This document shows, one piece after another, positions 23,294-35,781 of a DNA stretch of 64,000 bases (position 1 is its first letter; each line of letters starts with the position of its first letter). A program made the position numbers and the translations under genes. Below the pieces are notes generated by a model that searched no databases, was not told the DNA's origin, and worked only from the letters and a program-made list of their open reading frames with translations. The DNA comes from Acanthosepion pharaonis. Its lineage: Eukaryota > Mollusca > Cephalopoda > Sepiida > Sepiidae. The stretch is from positions 902,501 to 966,500 of the forward strand of contig CAHIKZ030004732.1 in the NCBI GenBank assembly GCA_903632075.3, given 5' to 3'.

Positions 23294-23875
23294 TGTCAAA
23301 AGGCCGGTTTTTCCCATGACACCGCTATTATTTTAACTACCTTCAATCTCAGAAAATGTTTATTGTTTTAAAAAGCGTTATTTAAAATTGTAATAAAACC
23401 TAAACATATGATGAAAATGAATTTATATATTATCTTTGTTCTTCTGAATTAACACAAAAGTAATAAACACTATTTATTTATTAGAATGTTTATTGGAATG
23501 GTTGGCAAAACATCGGCTAATTGCCAATCGATTCGAACTTTATAAAATGGTAAATAATAAGGATTTACTTATAATTGGTTCACATATTTTAACAATTTAG
23601 TAAATGTTTATAAATTTATAAATAAAAACTTGTTTTCATATTTATTTATTGCTAAATGATAAATATTGCATTAGTTCTAATTGTATAAGTTTTAAGAACG
23701 CTGTAAAATTATTCTTGCAAATATTTATAATCTAATAAATGTTTAATATTTTGTTGTCAATTCTCACGAACAAAATATGTATAAATTCACTGTCATCATA
23801 TGTTTAGGTTTTATTACAATGCTGAGGAGTGAAGGTAGTTAAAATAAAAGCGGTGTCATGGTGTTGAAACTTGAC
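23294..23875. mobile_element. MITE-like element with long terminal inverted repeats
   Basis: The left end (23314-23343, ccatgacaccgct and on) and right end (23832-23861, reverse complement) match at 29 of 30 positions. A second inner block (attgtaataaaacctaaaca and on) is also inverted and perfect for about 27 bases, offset by a 33-base segment present only on the left. Outside the 30-base core both ends read GTCAA. The centre is AT-rich and non-coding. A shorter related copy lies at 63567-63830. Termini and target duplication are not settled, so the transposase family is unknown. Confidence 0.7.
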
Positions 23876-25607
23876 TAATGCATGGAATAATAATGCAACA
23901 CAAAATGTACTTAGAACAAAATGTATTGAAACAAGAAAGTGTACACAATATTTACATATAGTCTTTTGTATATTTCTGGGAAGACCATTCCTGGAGAATG
24001 GGTTGACTTAGTCGCAGTCGGACAGAGTCTCTGGATTGAATCTCTTGATTTCTTCTCTCGTCTTCCCGGTACCAACCATATTTATATGGTCGGTACGCCA
24101 CTATGCAAATTAGGTGGATCCTACCACAACACATGGGAAAAACCGTCCTTTTGATACTCCGTCTTATTGCGAGCACGAAGATCCATGTTTGCCCTTCTTC
24201 CTTTTATTCTTTTTTCCTTATTTTTCCTCCCTCTTTCTCTTAAGCCATTTCCTTCTTTCTCGATACATTGTCATCTTTTTTCTTTTCCTACTTTTTTCTT
24301 CAATTCACTCATCACATAATCAAAACACGTCTCATCTATATGTGTTCAGTTGATGATACGATAAACTACATCCGGCAAGAAGGCCTCTGATCGGGAGATT
24401 GGAGATTTTGAGGAGCATGCAACCATCTCTTAATTGCTGTTGTTCCTAGGTACACCCTGACCCGGGTTGTTAGCTCTTGTTAGGGTCCCAGATATCGGCA
24501 AATAGTGAACCCCCCAAAGCTATGAAAGGATAAAACTACTTTTTATAGTAAAAATACCAGTAATATATTTTTATACAAAAAATTAATAACGATAAATATT
24601 TATAGTAGAATTACCAACAATACATTTTTAAAGAATTATCAACAATAAAGTTTATAGCAAAATTTACAAAAATACATTTTATCTGTTGTTGAAGCCATAA
24701 AATTGTGTCCAAAATATTTAGATTTTGGCATTAAATAACCTATAGAAGTTGATATGCCGCTAAACTAAATCAACCAATCAGTTACTGATTTTATCGAACT
24801 TTGATTTATATATCGCCAAAAGTTTCCAGGATTCTTGCGTGTGACGGTGACTCTATTAAATTGATAAACTGTGGTGGCTATTCTTAGCGACATAGGACTG
24901 ACTACCTGTCTGATATCAGCCGTCAGTAGTTACATCAAACGCAGATACACCTAAGAGTTCTAAAGATAACTCTTAATATTTCTAATTTCGGAAAAGCAAA
25001 CGTTGTATAGATGACATTAAACCGTCGACAACTGATATAATCTCAATCAGCTTTTATTATACAACTCGATGTGTCTTCATAAAATTAATATTAGCAAGCA
25101 ATGTTAAAAGACGTTATTAGCAAGATGTTTTGTGTCTTTTAGCTTAAAAAAATGTTGGGTTTTATTAGACATTCAAACACTTTAAATCTATAAATAAATG
25201 CAATATTTTTTATATAAAAATATAATAATTTTTATGATTTTACATGTTAATATGGGTTCCTTCACCGATCTTTCAACCCCTGATTTTCTTTTCCACTTTT
25301 GCAAATTTAACACGTAAATAATCTTAGGAAAGGTGTGAATGCATCTCGTTTCCAACCAGATATAGTGTAAATAATCGAACTTAACGTGATATTGTTCTTA
25401 CTAATCAAAATGTTTCGGCTATAAATAACCCACAAAGTGTTGATAACCTATAAAAAAAACAAACCAATCCATTCAAACTTTTCGCTTTTAATATAACTTG
25501 ATGCATATTTTACACTTATGTTCCCCATGCAGCGAGCAGTCCGTTTTAGCGTTGCGTATTTATTCCTGCCAAATCGTTAGTACAAGCTGTTAGTGATGTC
25601 TTACAAG
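23876..25607. other. AT-rich DNA, no gene recognised
   Basis: Overlapping open frames on both strands at about 23939-24176 sit in a less AT-rich block but match nothing I know. A pyrimidine-rich stretch lies at about 24190-24300. Nothing else is supported. Confidence 0.4.
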
Positions 25608-26200
25608 TAGACATTTTGATGCAAGATCTTGCCAAAAGCTGGTGTCTATGTTGACCTTCTTAGACCTTATTTTGATGCAGGATATTCCCAAACGCTGGTG
25701 TATATGTTGAAATTCTTTGACATTTTGAGGCAAGACCATCCCAAACACTGGTGTCTATATTGACATTCTTAAACATTATGATGCAAGATTATCCCAAATT
25801 CTGGTATCGATTTTGACATTCTTGGACATTTTGATGTACGATATTCTCAAAATCTGATGCCTATGTTGACCTTCTTAGACATTTTGAGGCAAGAATTTTC
25901 CAATAGCTGGTGTCTATGTTGATCTTTTTAGACCGTTTCAGGCAAGATTTTCCAAAACGCTGATATCTATGTTGACCATTTTAGATATTTTAATGCAAGA
26001 CCTTCCCAGACGCTGATGTCTAATTTGACATTCTTAGACATTTTGTTGCAAGATCTTCCGAAAAGCTGGTGTCTATGTTGATCTTCTTAGACATTTAGAT
26101 GCAAGTTTTTCCTAAACACTAGTGTCTGTATTGACCTTCTTGGACATTTTGATGCAAGATCTTCCCAATCGCTGCTGTCTATGTTGACCTTCTTAGATAT
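25608..26200 (+). repeat. Minisatellite, about 53 bp x 11
   Basis: Eleven imperfect tandem units can be counted by their gcaagat-type starts at about 25621, 25677, 25732, 25784, 25837, 25890, 25943, 25996, 26049, 26102 and 26155. A typical unit contains gatgcaagatcttccca, gctggtgtctatgttgacct and tcttagacatttt. The period is not a multiple of three and no frame stays open. Units differ at many sites, so the array is old. Confidence 0.9.
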
Positions 26201-26212
26201 TGTGTCACAACG

Positions 26213-26935
26213 CGACCGATGACACAAGGAACATATCATATAATTTCAACTAAGCAAGGCAATAATGCCACTATGACGCGAGTGTTAGTGAATATGAGAA
26301 AATAAAGTACTATTAAAGAGAGAGAATACTAAAAGAACATGAATGAAAAAAAAGCAGTAGATAACGATTGATAGCGTATTTAAATTTCTCAAGATCAAAG
26401 TTCACTGGGAGGAACCCGGAAGAGAGTTCTACAAATGAGAAGTGTGAGAGAAGAAACTATTAACGTAGAACTTATGGTTATACCTCTCCATTTCAACTGT
26501 AAAATAATCAGACCTTGCTGCCAAACTAGTACTGCGTTTAAATTTCTAAAGTTTAGCCATCATAGGGGAAAGTTCATCAAAACAATTACCATAACAATAT
26601 TTATAGAAAAGGCATAGGGAAGCTACGTTAGGGCGGTGGGAAAATGACAGAATACAAGATGCCAAGTCAAGGCCAATAACATTGCAGATTCTTCTTCAGA
26701 TTTTATCAAGTACCTCTAAATATATAGCTGGGGCACCAAACCAGATGTAGCATTTGTATTGAAAGCAAGGACGAATGGTAGACTTATAAATAGGAAAGAT
26801 AGATTCTGGCGATAAAAAATTGTCTAGTACGACATTGAACCAACTTTCCTAGCAGAAGACTTAGTAATTGACTCAATATAATCTTTCTATTTCATGTCAA
26901 AAGAAAACGTATTATTAATCTAAAATTATGAATAT
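26213..26935 (-). mobile_element. CR1/jockey-like LINE 3' fragment
   Basis: Minus-strand order is preserved. The central block (about 26650-26900, attgcagattcttcttcaga and on) matches 55520-55750 and 42190-42365. The C-terminal coding block lies at about 26390-26540, followed by the tail aagcaaggcaataatgccac (about 26254). Coding is broken by stops. The adjoining cgaccgatgacacaaggaac (26218-26237) also occurs in similar form at 29310, so it may be a separate repeat next to the LINE end. Confidence 0.65.
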
Positions 26936-28167
26936 TAACTAATAAATTATCATAGTAACCGATGAGAACACAATCCTATTTTAAATACTTAATTAATCAA
27001 CTTAACCAACAACGTGTCGCTCTCTTTTTATTAGCATTTATTTAATTTAAATAATTAAATAACATAAATTATTTAAATAATTTATTTTCAAGGAAAGTAA
27101 CCTTTCTTTACAAAGTAATTCGGGTTTATTTTCATTACTGAATGTTACGTCATCTTAAATATATTAATTGTACCGATCTTCGCCAAAGACGTAACTACAA
27201 ACTTGTTAGCAAATTATTTCTGGATACTAGACACAATTCATGCGAGTTATAAATTTTCGTGCTTTGAGTGAAGTGCAGAAGCAAATTTCTTACCGCTGCG
27301 CATGCGTACAAAGTGATATTAAATTACCGTTTTCCAAACAATGACTGTCAGTCACCGGAAATGAAAAACTCAACCTAAACCAAATGCTTTCGTATCGCGA
27401 CTGAATCGACAAAGAAGGGTTTCGGAAAAAAATCGAAAGAACCTGTTCAATTTCGGAAAATGTCGGGTTTCCAAATATTGTTGCTCCCTGGAGTTATGAA
27501 GGAAACAGAAATTTCATTTCCGGTGTAGGGAAGAACGTTGTTGTTGGACTTGAAAATGTTGTGGAAAGGTTTTTGGAAATGGCTAAAGGTAATGAATAGC
27601 ATCTCAGATTAACGTTCCTTAGATACGCTTATAGAAATATCTGCTCGAATGAAAATCTGTTAGTGAAGGATTTTGTTTGGGTCTTTGTTTTTAGATTTAT
27701 TGTAGCGTTTCTCACCCATAAATACGTACACACGTACGCACACACATACACACACACGTACACCAAGCAAAAGAGAAAAAGAAACATTGCTCACCTGCTT
27801 TTTGGATATATGAATAGGAATAACGCTACTGATGAAAATGGACTGACATGTTAACGTAATTTAAGCTTCGAGAACCTAACGAAGGATTAATTCGAAGCTG
27901 CTACTGAAGGAAAAGAAGAAAATTAAATTATATACTAAATGTATTTATCACTTGAGAATCTAAATAATCTAATTCGCTGTTGTAAATTATCACAAACAAC
28001 GGAATCGACAGAAATTTATTAGATCAGCAACTTCTAGGCTGTTTTATATATGCAACATATGACGTATAGCGAGAAAGAATGGCAACGAATATTGACCTCG
28101 TCATATTCCCAAAATTCCCGGGTTACAACTCGTATGTTAAAAGAAAAGCAAACAAAGATTACGAAGT
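26936..28167. other. AT-rich DNA, no gene recognised
   Basis: Includes a (CA)n-type tract near 27725-27765. No supported gene. Confidence 0.45.
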
Positions 28168-28430
28168 GATACGTTCTATGCTAATAGTTTATTCTCTCGC
28201 ACTTCTCACTTGTGGAACTCTCTTCCGGTTGCTTGCTTCCCACTCAACTTTGATCTTCAAAAATCTAAATGCAATGTCAATCATCATCTTCTATCTCCTT
28301 AATTCCTCTTCTGTTATTATCCTCTTTCCTTAATGTTTTTTTTCTCAAATTCTTTCACACTCTTTCAAGTAACTCCTTGCATTTTAGTGGCTTTATAGCC
28401 TTGTTTGAAGTGAAATGGTTAAAAAAAATG
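28168..28430 (+). mobile_element. CR1/jockey-like LINE 3' end (plus strand)
   Basis: The C-terminal coding block ends CGTLFRLLASHSTLIFKNLN. It matches, in opposite orientation, the block at 42755-43000. The tail near 28378-28408 (tgcattttagtggctttata) is the reverse complement of the minus-strand tails. This is the only copy of the family seen on the plus strand. Confidence 0.6.
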
Positions 28431-28598
28431 GTTGATTTTAACGTCAAAAGAATATAGAAAGAATAAGCAATATAAAAATAATTAATAAGCAGTTTAAAAT
28501 TTGTAATATTAGAAAATTATCAAATTTATTGACAGCGGAAAAAATTGCCGAGCTCACTTGGAACTGAACCGGAATAGTTACTTCTCTCTTTTTCTCTA

Positions 28599-28600
<2 letters not shown>

Positions 28601-28666
<66 letters not shown>
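28601..28666 (+). repeat. (TG)n microsatellite
   Basis: Pure tg array of about 33 units. Confidence 0.95.
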
Positions 28667-28668
<2 letters not shown>

Positions 28669-28699
28669 CCCACACAACTAAAGTGCACAGACAAAGCGC

Positions 28700-29362
28700 A
28701 AAGAACTAACAGTCACATGACAATGTGGTGAATACTTCCACATCAATATTTTAGTGCATCATTCCGCGGATAAAAATCCTTAAAATGGCTCGGACCCAGC
28801 TCATCACGCATTGAACCCAGGCTGCGAAGAATACAGTCGACTGTTTCGCTGCTGTCCAGGTTGTGGCAACTCTTTTGGCTAGCTGAATTCATCGCCCAGT
28901 AGTAGCGAACAAACAGATAGCTGAGGAATACCTAAATTACATCGTCTCCATATCAAATGGCTTTAACATCAGATAGTATGAAGCACATGCGCAGAAAAAA
29001 AAAGCATATGTCAGACCCAATAATCTTCATGCCATGTCGGTGATGCAGTCATCATAAACCCTTGAACTTCTTTACCAACTGGTACCAATGACTATTACAA
29101 AAAGGATCCATGGTTACTTACCCACAGGGAAACAATTTCACCACAAGGAACAGTATTTTCTTCAATAAATCACCCATACCTCAAACCAATATTAAAATTG
29201 TCGACCTCGTTACTTGCACTGATTCGGACAATGGCAAAGCTATTATCCGCCCATTCTCGGATACGCCACAACCATAACAAAATAATGTGCATCCTTTCAC
29301 AAACAATACGACCGATGACGACACAAGGAGCATATCAAGACTAATCTAATCTCATCTAAGAT
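28700..29362. other. Unclassified repeat-like block with a TCTAA-type tail
   Basis: Less AT-rich than the surroundings. It ends in cgaccgatgacgacacaagg, agcatatcaagac and a short taatc/tctaa tandem (29341-29361). The same motif, without the tandem tail, adjoins the LINE end at 26218. A short tandem tail is common at the 3' end of non-LTR elements. No convincing protein homology was seen. Confidence 0.3.
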
Positions 29363-30176
29363 ATAATTTTTTTTATTTTTTAAAACTATGGTTAAAGAGG
29401 AGAGAAGGTGAAATCAATAACAAACAAATCAATTTCACATCTTACAAAAACATAATCAAATTGTGAATTTATATTTAGATCAGGAGTAAACAGCTGTTTT
29501 CATTCGTTTATTTTCATCCATAATATGACTGTTCGAACTTAAAACATAGTCACGCACAAAAACAGAAGCACTTTAATATTTCGCCACCATATCAACATAT
29601 AAGGGAGACTATTCAGCAATTAACCAAACTCTAACTACATTTGAAATTTAAACTGAGCTTGACTCCTATTAATCCATAGTCAGTAGCAATCTGGTGTTTT
29701 ACGATGTTTTAACATACAAGCTTACAATGTAGAAAACGTGTTTTTGTAATATGATAGAAGAGTCAAAATGAAATAAAAATATTAATATATTTTACATAAA
29801 ATAATGATACCATTCAAATAATGATCCTTTTATTTTTTTAATATTTCTATATAAAATGTGTAATAATTTAATTTACAAAATAAAGACAGCATTATTTTAC
29901 TTATGCCAGTATTTTGAACAGCAATTTTCATTTCTTCTTTCAATGTTAATTTGGTTATTTCAGCTTTTGTAACAAGTATACGAATATAGAAAATTGGATC
30001 ATTATTAACGAAGCAGGCTCGAACGTAAACACTACACGATTATTATTAAGTTGCAAATTGAATTGAAAATTACCTTATTCTTTAAGTCACAGTATTTTAA
30101 CAATATTACCTTACGTGGATTTTTACTGCGTTACAATAAAAAATATACGTATCCACAGACAGAAATTGGATCATGA
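29363..30176. other. AT-rich DNA, no gene recognised
   Basis: No supported coding, RNA or repeat feature. Confidence 0.45.
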
Positions 30177-30560
30177 TACGAGGGCAGCTCTCAAAGTAAT
30201 TCCTCTTATTTTAGTATATTAGCCCACGACATCAGAGGCGGGGGTTAATTTTATGGCAGTAGAGATTGTTCCGAAGAAATGTTACATTGAATTCCTTTAT
30301 ACGAAAACAACTGAATTCACTGACATTCATCGATGCATGCTGAAAATTAACAGAGACCAAACAGTGGATGTGAACACAGCTTAACGTTTGGAAATGGCTT
30401 TCAGCATCAGTGCTAACAGCGATATGTGAGTCAAGCGCCGTTTCAGGCGATTCCAACATATCTGCCAACGAACGAATTGAACAGCTCTTGTTTATCACAG
30501 AAGAAAATGTATGCAAAATAGTGATTTGCAACTGGAAATTTTCTCTATCCAACGGTGTTG
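30177..30560 (+). pseudogene. Mariner-family transposase remnant (N-terminal part)
   Basis: TA (30177-30178) is followed by cgagggcagctctcaaagta, a mariner-type terminus, and an untranslated leader. An N-terminal transposase-like reading from 30254 then gives VPKKCYIEFLYTK, TDIHRCMLKINRDQTVDVNT and the diverged MAFSISANSD. This is the helix-turn-helix part found at the start of one mariner subgroup. Stops interrupt it at about 30384 and 30426, and nothing resembling a catalytic domain follows. A 138-aa open frame on the opposite strand is its shadow. The leader resembles that at 49340-49480. Confidence 0.6.
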
Positions 30561-30719
30561 TTGTGCTTTCTCTGGAAATAAATAAGAAATGTTCCATTTG
30601 GAACGTCCTTTGTAATATAGACAGATTAGACAGGAAGTGTATAGGCACAATTGGTAAATCATGGAATTTATTGATTTCTGGTTATCTGGTATTTTTTATA
30701 AAATTTCTTTTTTAATAAA

Positions 30720-31359
30720 TACAGTAGGTACCCAGTTTACGAAAGTCCCTACCTATGAAGATTCATGGTTACGACGCAATCTGCATTAATCTTACATCGA
30801 TTTATGCCGTTTGCCTCGTGCATAAGGCGACATGGGCCAGTCTTTCAAGCGTAGTGTAACCTCTTTTGATGGCGGTGCTTCGAAGGAAAATGAAAACCGT
30901 CAGCTTAGAAGTGAAATTAGACATTGATAAACGTTCTGAAAAAAGGAGAAACAGCGACGAACTTTGGCCGATTGCTTAGCTTAAGTAGTTCGACTGTTGC
31001 TTAGAAACATCAACATATACATATATCTGTACATATTGAGCTGCCCTGTAAGAGAGAAGGATATTTTCTTGTTAAACTATAAGTTGCGGAATTTCCGATA
31101 AAAAAGAAAAACAAACTTTCATTTCATTATATGTATTATATTTATGTCCTCAATGTGTATTTAGACCTAATTATGTTAACATATGTCATAGAAATGTATT
31201 GTTATTTCCCAGATTATTATTACTCTATTATTGCATTAGTATAGGGGAGTAGTGTAAGGGTTTAGTCACAGAAAATAGCCAGTTCGTTCCGACTTACACG
31301 GAAAATCGCGTTACGACGCCTCATAGGAACTGAATTCTGTCGTAAGCCGAGGACCCTTG
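30720..31359 (+). mobile_element. pogo/Tigger-like DNA transposon remnant
   Basis: Starts with TA and cagtaggtacccagtttacg. The right end (31320-31359), read in reverse, gives caagggtcctcggcttacga, a diverged inverted repeat typical of Tigger elements. From 30869 the plus strand encodes KMKTVSLEVKLDI, then after a frameshift KKGETATNFGRLLSLSSSTVA. This matches the N-terminal CENP-B-type helix-turn-helix of pogo transposases. The DDE and C-terminal parts are missing, so this is a short, deleted, dead derivative. Confidence 0.75.
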
Positions 31360-32814
31360 TGCTTTTTTCTGGAAAAAAATGAATAGAATATGAGTCATTT
31401 CAAATAATGTCAAACCAACTAAAGATCTAAACTTAAGTGGGAAAGAGTTCTTCCAGTTTGAGTTTCTGTAACTGCTTAATTTTATAATAGAAGAAAAATG
31501 AAAATAAGAAAAATAAACAGACAAATATATACTTGAGAAAATGAGCATCGCTAGGTCACATTTCCTGGTCACCTGGTGAGGATCATCAAACTTGTAAGAG
31601 TTTTTCAAATCAATATATCGCTACACGAATATACACGTACACAGACACACACACACACATCCGCACACACGCACTCACACACACAGATGCACACACATAT
31701 ACATGATGTGTGGAAGCAAAATTTACAGTATTACTTTGACCATTCAACTATATTCTGTGGATGCTTTTAGGGCTGATTTTTGTAAAAAACAAATCTGATA
31801 TTCTGCTTATTTGTACTTCTAATGAAGCCATTTTACTTTATATTCATGAAAAATACTTTTCATGAACACAGTCTATTCTTTATTCTGAATCGGGTTTCAC
31901 ATAATTTCGTCCTTACGATTCTGTTTCTTCTTCCGTCCAACGTGAATATATCGATTCCACCTCATGACACGAGGATTAAATTTACGATCACAAGGTATAC
32001 TAAAACAAAGGCAATGTTTCCCTGAACATGATATAAGTCTTTGATCAGGAAAGAAAACAAATGAGATTTAAGCCTCAAAATTTAAAACACTAAGGTTCAA
32101 AATTCTGAACACATTACTGAATATGATAGGCTTCAAAAAAAAAAAAAAATCCAGAGGCTAAAACCGCTGAAATATTGAGACTATAATAACCATTATGAAA
32201 ACAACTAGTCAATATATATGTTGGATGAAACTGTTGCTGTGGGGAGGAGGATTTTATAATTTCACGTTCAGTGTACATGGGTAGAGAAACGGCCATGCCA
32301 GTTGTTAGATATTAAAGAAAATGAATTTATGGATAGTCATAACCGTTTGACTGGACATGACATAAAATATGCCTGCTTTCAATAGTATTGCCATGTCAAT
32401 GTGAACTATTTTCTAACGTTACCAGATGCAAAAAAAATTCTTGTGTAAATGATTTGAGCCGATGAAAAGAAAAATACTATAGCTATTCGTTTCATGAGTT
32501 CGTATGTTTTTCGTTTAGTGAGTTCATGACATTGATATATAGTGAATAACAACTCAGAACTTTTGCTAGAGGGCGCTAGCTACACCATTCTGAAAGAAAA
32601 ATATCTTGTTTAATTCATTTCGAGAAAATCGGAAGCGTGACTCTCATTTTAAATTAATCAAAGGATACAAAAAGTTTCAAAATATATCAGATGAAAAAGT
32701 TAATAATTTGGTCGTGAACATAGACAAAAATAAATTATATTGATAATGTTGCTATTAATAATAACGTGCAAAATCACAATGCTAACATTATTTTTGTAAA
32801 AAATTATATAAATA
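31360..32814. other. AT-rich DNA, no gene recognised
   Basis: A degenerate (CA)n tract lies at about 31637-31700. No supported gene. Confidence 0.45.
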
Positions 32815-33270
32815 AACTGAATTGAAACAATGGAAATGGAAGAATTCGCATCAATAATGATGAAGATTAAAATAAAAAGGCTGAAAGGATAGAAAGACAA
32901 TAGTAATATTAACATTATTAATGAAGATAAAAAAAGGCTGAAAGGGAAAAATAGCAATAGCAGCATTTGCATTAATAATGATGATTTTTTTTTAAAAAAA
33001 AAAGGCTGAAAGCGAAAAAATAGTAGCATTTGACTAAAGAAATGAGAAAAGTGGAATAATAATATTAGTATTAACAAGAATGGAAAAAGATCAAAAGGCT
33101 GCAAGCGAAATGACATTTATAGCAGCATTCCAATTAATTAGAATGAACAATAAAATAAAAAATCTAAAAGCGAAAACAAAGCAACAGTATTATTAGTATT
33201 AATAATGATGAAAAAATGAAAAGGCTGAAAGCAAAAAATTGCATTATGGCATTTACTTTAATAATTATGA
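32815..33270 (+). repeat. Degenerate minisatellite, about 55-95 bp period
   Basis: The phrase aaaaggctgaaagcgaaa, in varying form, recurs at about 32877, 32933, 33000, 33094, 33164 and 33219. It is followed each time by variants of atagcagcatt and taataatgatga. Unit length varies and units are A-rich. The 138-aa minus-strand open frame over it reflects the composition. Confidence 0.7.
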
Positions 33271-33487
33271 AGTTTATATTATAACTAATTTTAATAATTA
33301 TTCAAAACAAATAGTAAAAAGTACTGATGAATAATTTTAAATTCTATTTTGGAAACTGGATTTTGTTGCATAATTGTACGTGCGTGTTTCATTAAATGGA
33401 ACTTTGATTTCCTGATTGTAGTTCATTTTTTGAACGGCGCTGATTGACATATATCTGAAAAAGATTACTTACGAGGGTATACTTACA

Positions 33488-33489
<2 letters not shown>

Positions 33490-33535
<46 letters not shown>

Positions 33536-33592
33536 GGCATTCTTTTAAACATATTTATAAATAATCACTGACAAAATATTACACAGAGGAAG

Positions 33593-33638
<46 letters not shown>

Positions 33639-33639
33639 T
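33490..33639 (+). repeat. Two (TA)n microsatellites
   Basis: Pure ta arrays at 33490-33533 and 33596-33639, separated by about 60 bp. Confidence 0.9.
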
Positions 33640-33749
33640 ATGTGTACCTTGATTTTATGATACAAATCAATGTTTTCACAATAAAATATCTTACTTGAAT
33701 ATTGTGTTTTATTATGATATACATTTTTATATATCAAGAATAATTAAAA

Positions 33750-33820
33750 GTCGTAAAGGATGAAACGCGTCACATTAAAACCTAGTCCGTTGAAATCCTA
33801 AGAGGCGAAACGCGTCACAC
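33750..33820 (+). repeat. Two tandem hammerhead-like repeat units
   Basis: Unit 1 (33750-33774) keeps only the 3' half, gtcgtaaaggatgaaacgcg and tcaca. Unit 2 (33785-33820) is fuller: gtccgttgaaatcctaagag, then gcgaaacgcgtcac. Both have GAAACGCGTC, in which acgcgt is self-complementary. Unit 2 has gttga where other copies have gatga. Confidence 0.55.
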
Positions 33821-33892
33821 GAAAACTTTTTCCACTTTATCATATAAAGCAACAACAACAACAATAATAATAATAATAATAATAATAATTTC

Positions 33893-35230
33893 CCCCTAAA
33901 GCAAAGCGATGAAGCCACTAAGATACGGGGTGATAATTAGACTAAAGGAAACTGAGGAAACGTCGCTGAGGAGAAAGTGCATTAAAAAGAACCGGGTTCA
34001 GGGAGACAAAAGATGACGATTGGCATTGCATTTACATTTTTGAAGATCGTTGTTGACAGGAAAGTAAGAAGTTGCAAGAGAGTTCCACCGGCGAGAAGTG
34101 CGAGTAAAGAAACCATTATAATAGAACTTACACTTAGTAATTTTAACTGTAATATGATGAAATCTAACTGTCAATCTAGTACAGATAGTGGTAAATACTT
34201 GTGCCATCAACACAGATATATAGAGTTGAGAACTGGTGACATTGGAGTGATCATTAATGAAAATTAGGAACAAAGTAGGTCTGATGATAAAGCCCTGGAG
34301 AACATACTCATTTATGTAAAAAGACCTAGAGGAGTAGCCATTCAAAACAACGTTCTTTTCGAGATTTGTTAAGAAGATTGAATCAAATGAAAAATTCGAC
34401 CGGAAACACCACATCCCCTCAACTTGAGAAGAAGACCAGCATATCCAACACATCGGCAGTTGACAAGCAAAAACTATATTTTGCCAGGTAGAAGACCCTG
34501 CGAGGTGAGATGCTTAACCAATTCAAAATTAGTGCCTCTAATAATTTGCTAAAAAGAGGTAGAAAACTAAAAGTTCAAATGATCCGATATTTCACCCCTG
34601 TTCATAAAAAATGGACGACAGATTTCCAACAAACTTTCTAGTTTGTTAGCAATCTGCAAGAACCAACAAGGCATTTATTGTAAAGCTTAAAGAAAACAGG
34701 AACCAGTTCAGGAGAACGTTTCTTAAAGATCGTTGCAGGAATACTATTGATTCCACAAGCTTTGTGGGGATTTAATTTAGAGAAATTGCAGAAATCATGA
34801 ACAAAGTTATGTGCATATCACACAGTAGAATCTCTAAGTGGAAAATCAGGCAACTATATTCCAGATGAGTCAGGAGTAGATTTGAAAGAGAATTTACGAG
34901 CAAAACATTTTACTTTGTCAGTCGATGATTCAAATTAAGTAAAAAGGAGAGGAGAATTTATATTTACTCAATGCACTATTTACGCTATTACAGAGCCGCC
35001 AATAGTCACGATAACCAAATTTGTGGATGGTTATACAGTACTTCATTCAATCAGCGAACAAAAACTTAACCTCATTGAGGACAGGTTTGCAATTATCGCG
35101 AGCAGTCACAAAAGGCTTCTGTTGTGATCACAGCTATCACATTGATATAGCCGAAAAAAGTGATTCCTGTGAGCGATAGCGACTGAACAGACAGAAGAAG
35201 GTGATGTTAAAATGTACCAAGAGACACTCA
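33893..35230 (-). mobile_element. CR1/jockey-like LINE with internal deletion
   Basis: On the minus strand 34350-34230 encodes NVVLNGYSSRSFYINEYVLQ, then RPTLFLIFIND, the reverse transcriptase block before the catalytic box. Almost at once (34130-34020) comes the C-terminal part, FTRTSRRWNSLATSYFPV. The segment between them, present at 55470-56010, is deleted. The upstream part (to about 35230) aligns by eye with 61030-62000. The 3' tail is at about 33895-33920. The YADD box is lost and the copy is dead. Confidence 0.7.
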
Positions 35231-35781
35231 AAAAAAAGCTTACAATGATATAATTTTAAACTTTTTTTACTTATTTACAAAACAGTTTCTGCCCTTGACC
35301 CATCTATAATTTATGCACATGTCATAGGGTAAGAAATGCGTTCATGGCCTAGTCATATCATTAATCAACTGATAAGTTGACATCATTTTGCTTCTATGTG
35401 TTCCGTTCACCGATAAAATGATTGTTGCATTCAGTTTCTGTAAATATGTAGACAAAGTGGTTATCAACAATTAGCAAAGTCTTACCATTTCGCGTGTATA
35501 GCAATATTGAATTGGTATGACTGTGGTTATCTCCGCAAGCCGTCCAAAAGATTTTTGAATATGGTATTTATGAGAAAAGTCAATGACATGTATATCTATA
35601 TATTTAATTTATAATTATAATAATAATTGTTAGATATCAACATACGAAACTAACCTATGTAGATATAGCTGCTACTAATATTACTAACATACGAAACTAA
35701 CGCCCTGAAAATACGCTGCTAGCTTTTGACATCGAAAAATAAAGCAGTTGGATTTAGAACACTAAGTTGTTCGATAGATTC
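35231..35781. other. AT-rich DNA with a spaced direct repeat
   Basis: aacatacgaaactaac occurs twice (about 35639-35654 and 35686-35701), 31 bp apart. It could be a local duplication. No gene recognised. Confidence 0.4.

Noticed and set aside
25608..26200. CRISPR-like regular array
   Set aside because: The whole 53-bp unit is repeated, with no conserved repeat alternating with unique spacers, and the sequence is eukaryotic.
30232..30648. 138-codon minus-strand open frame
   Set aside because: The opposite strand carries the mariner N-terminal remnant; this frame is its shadow.
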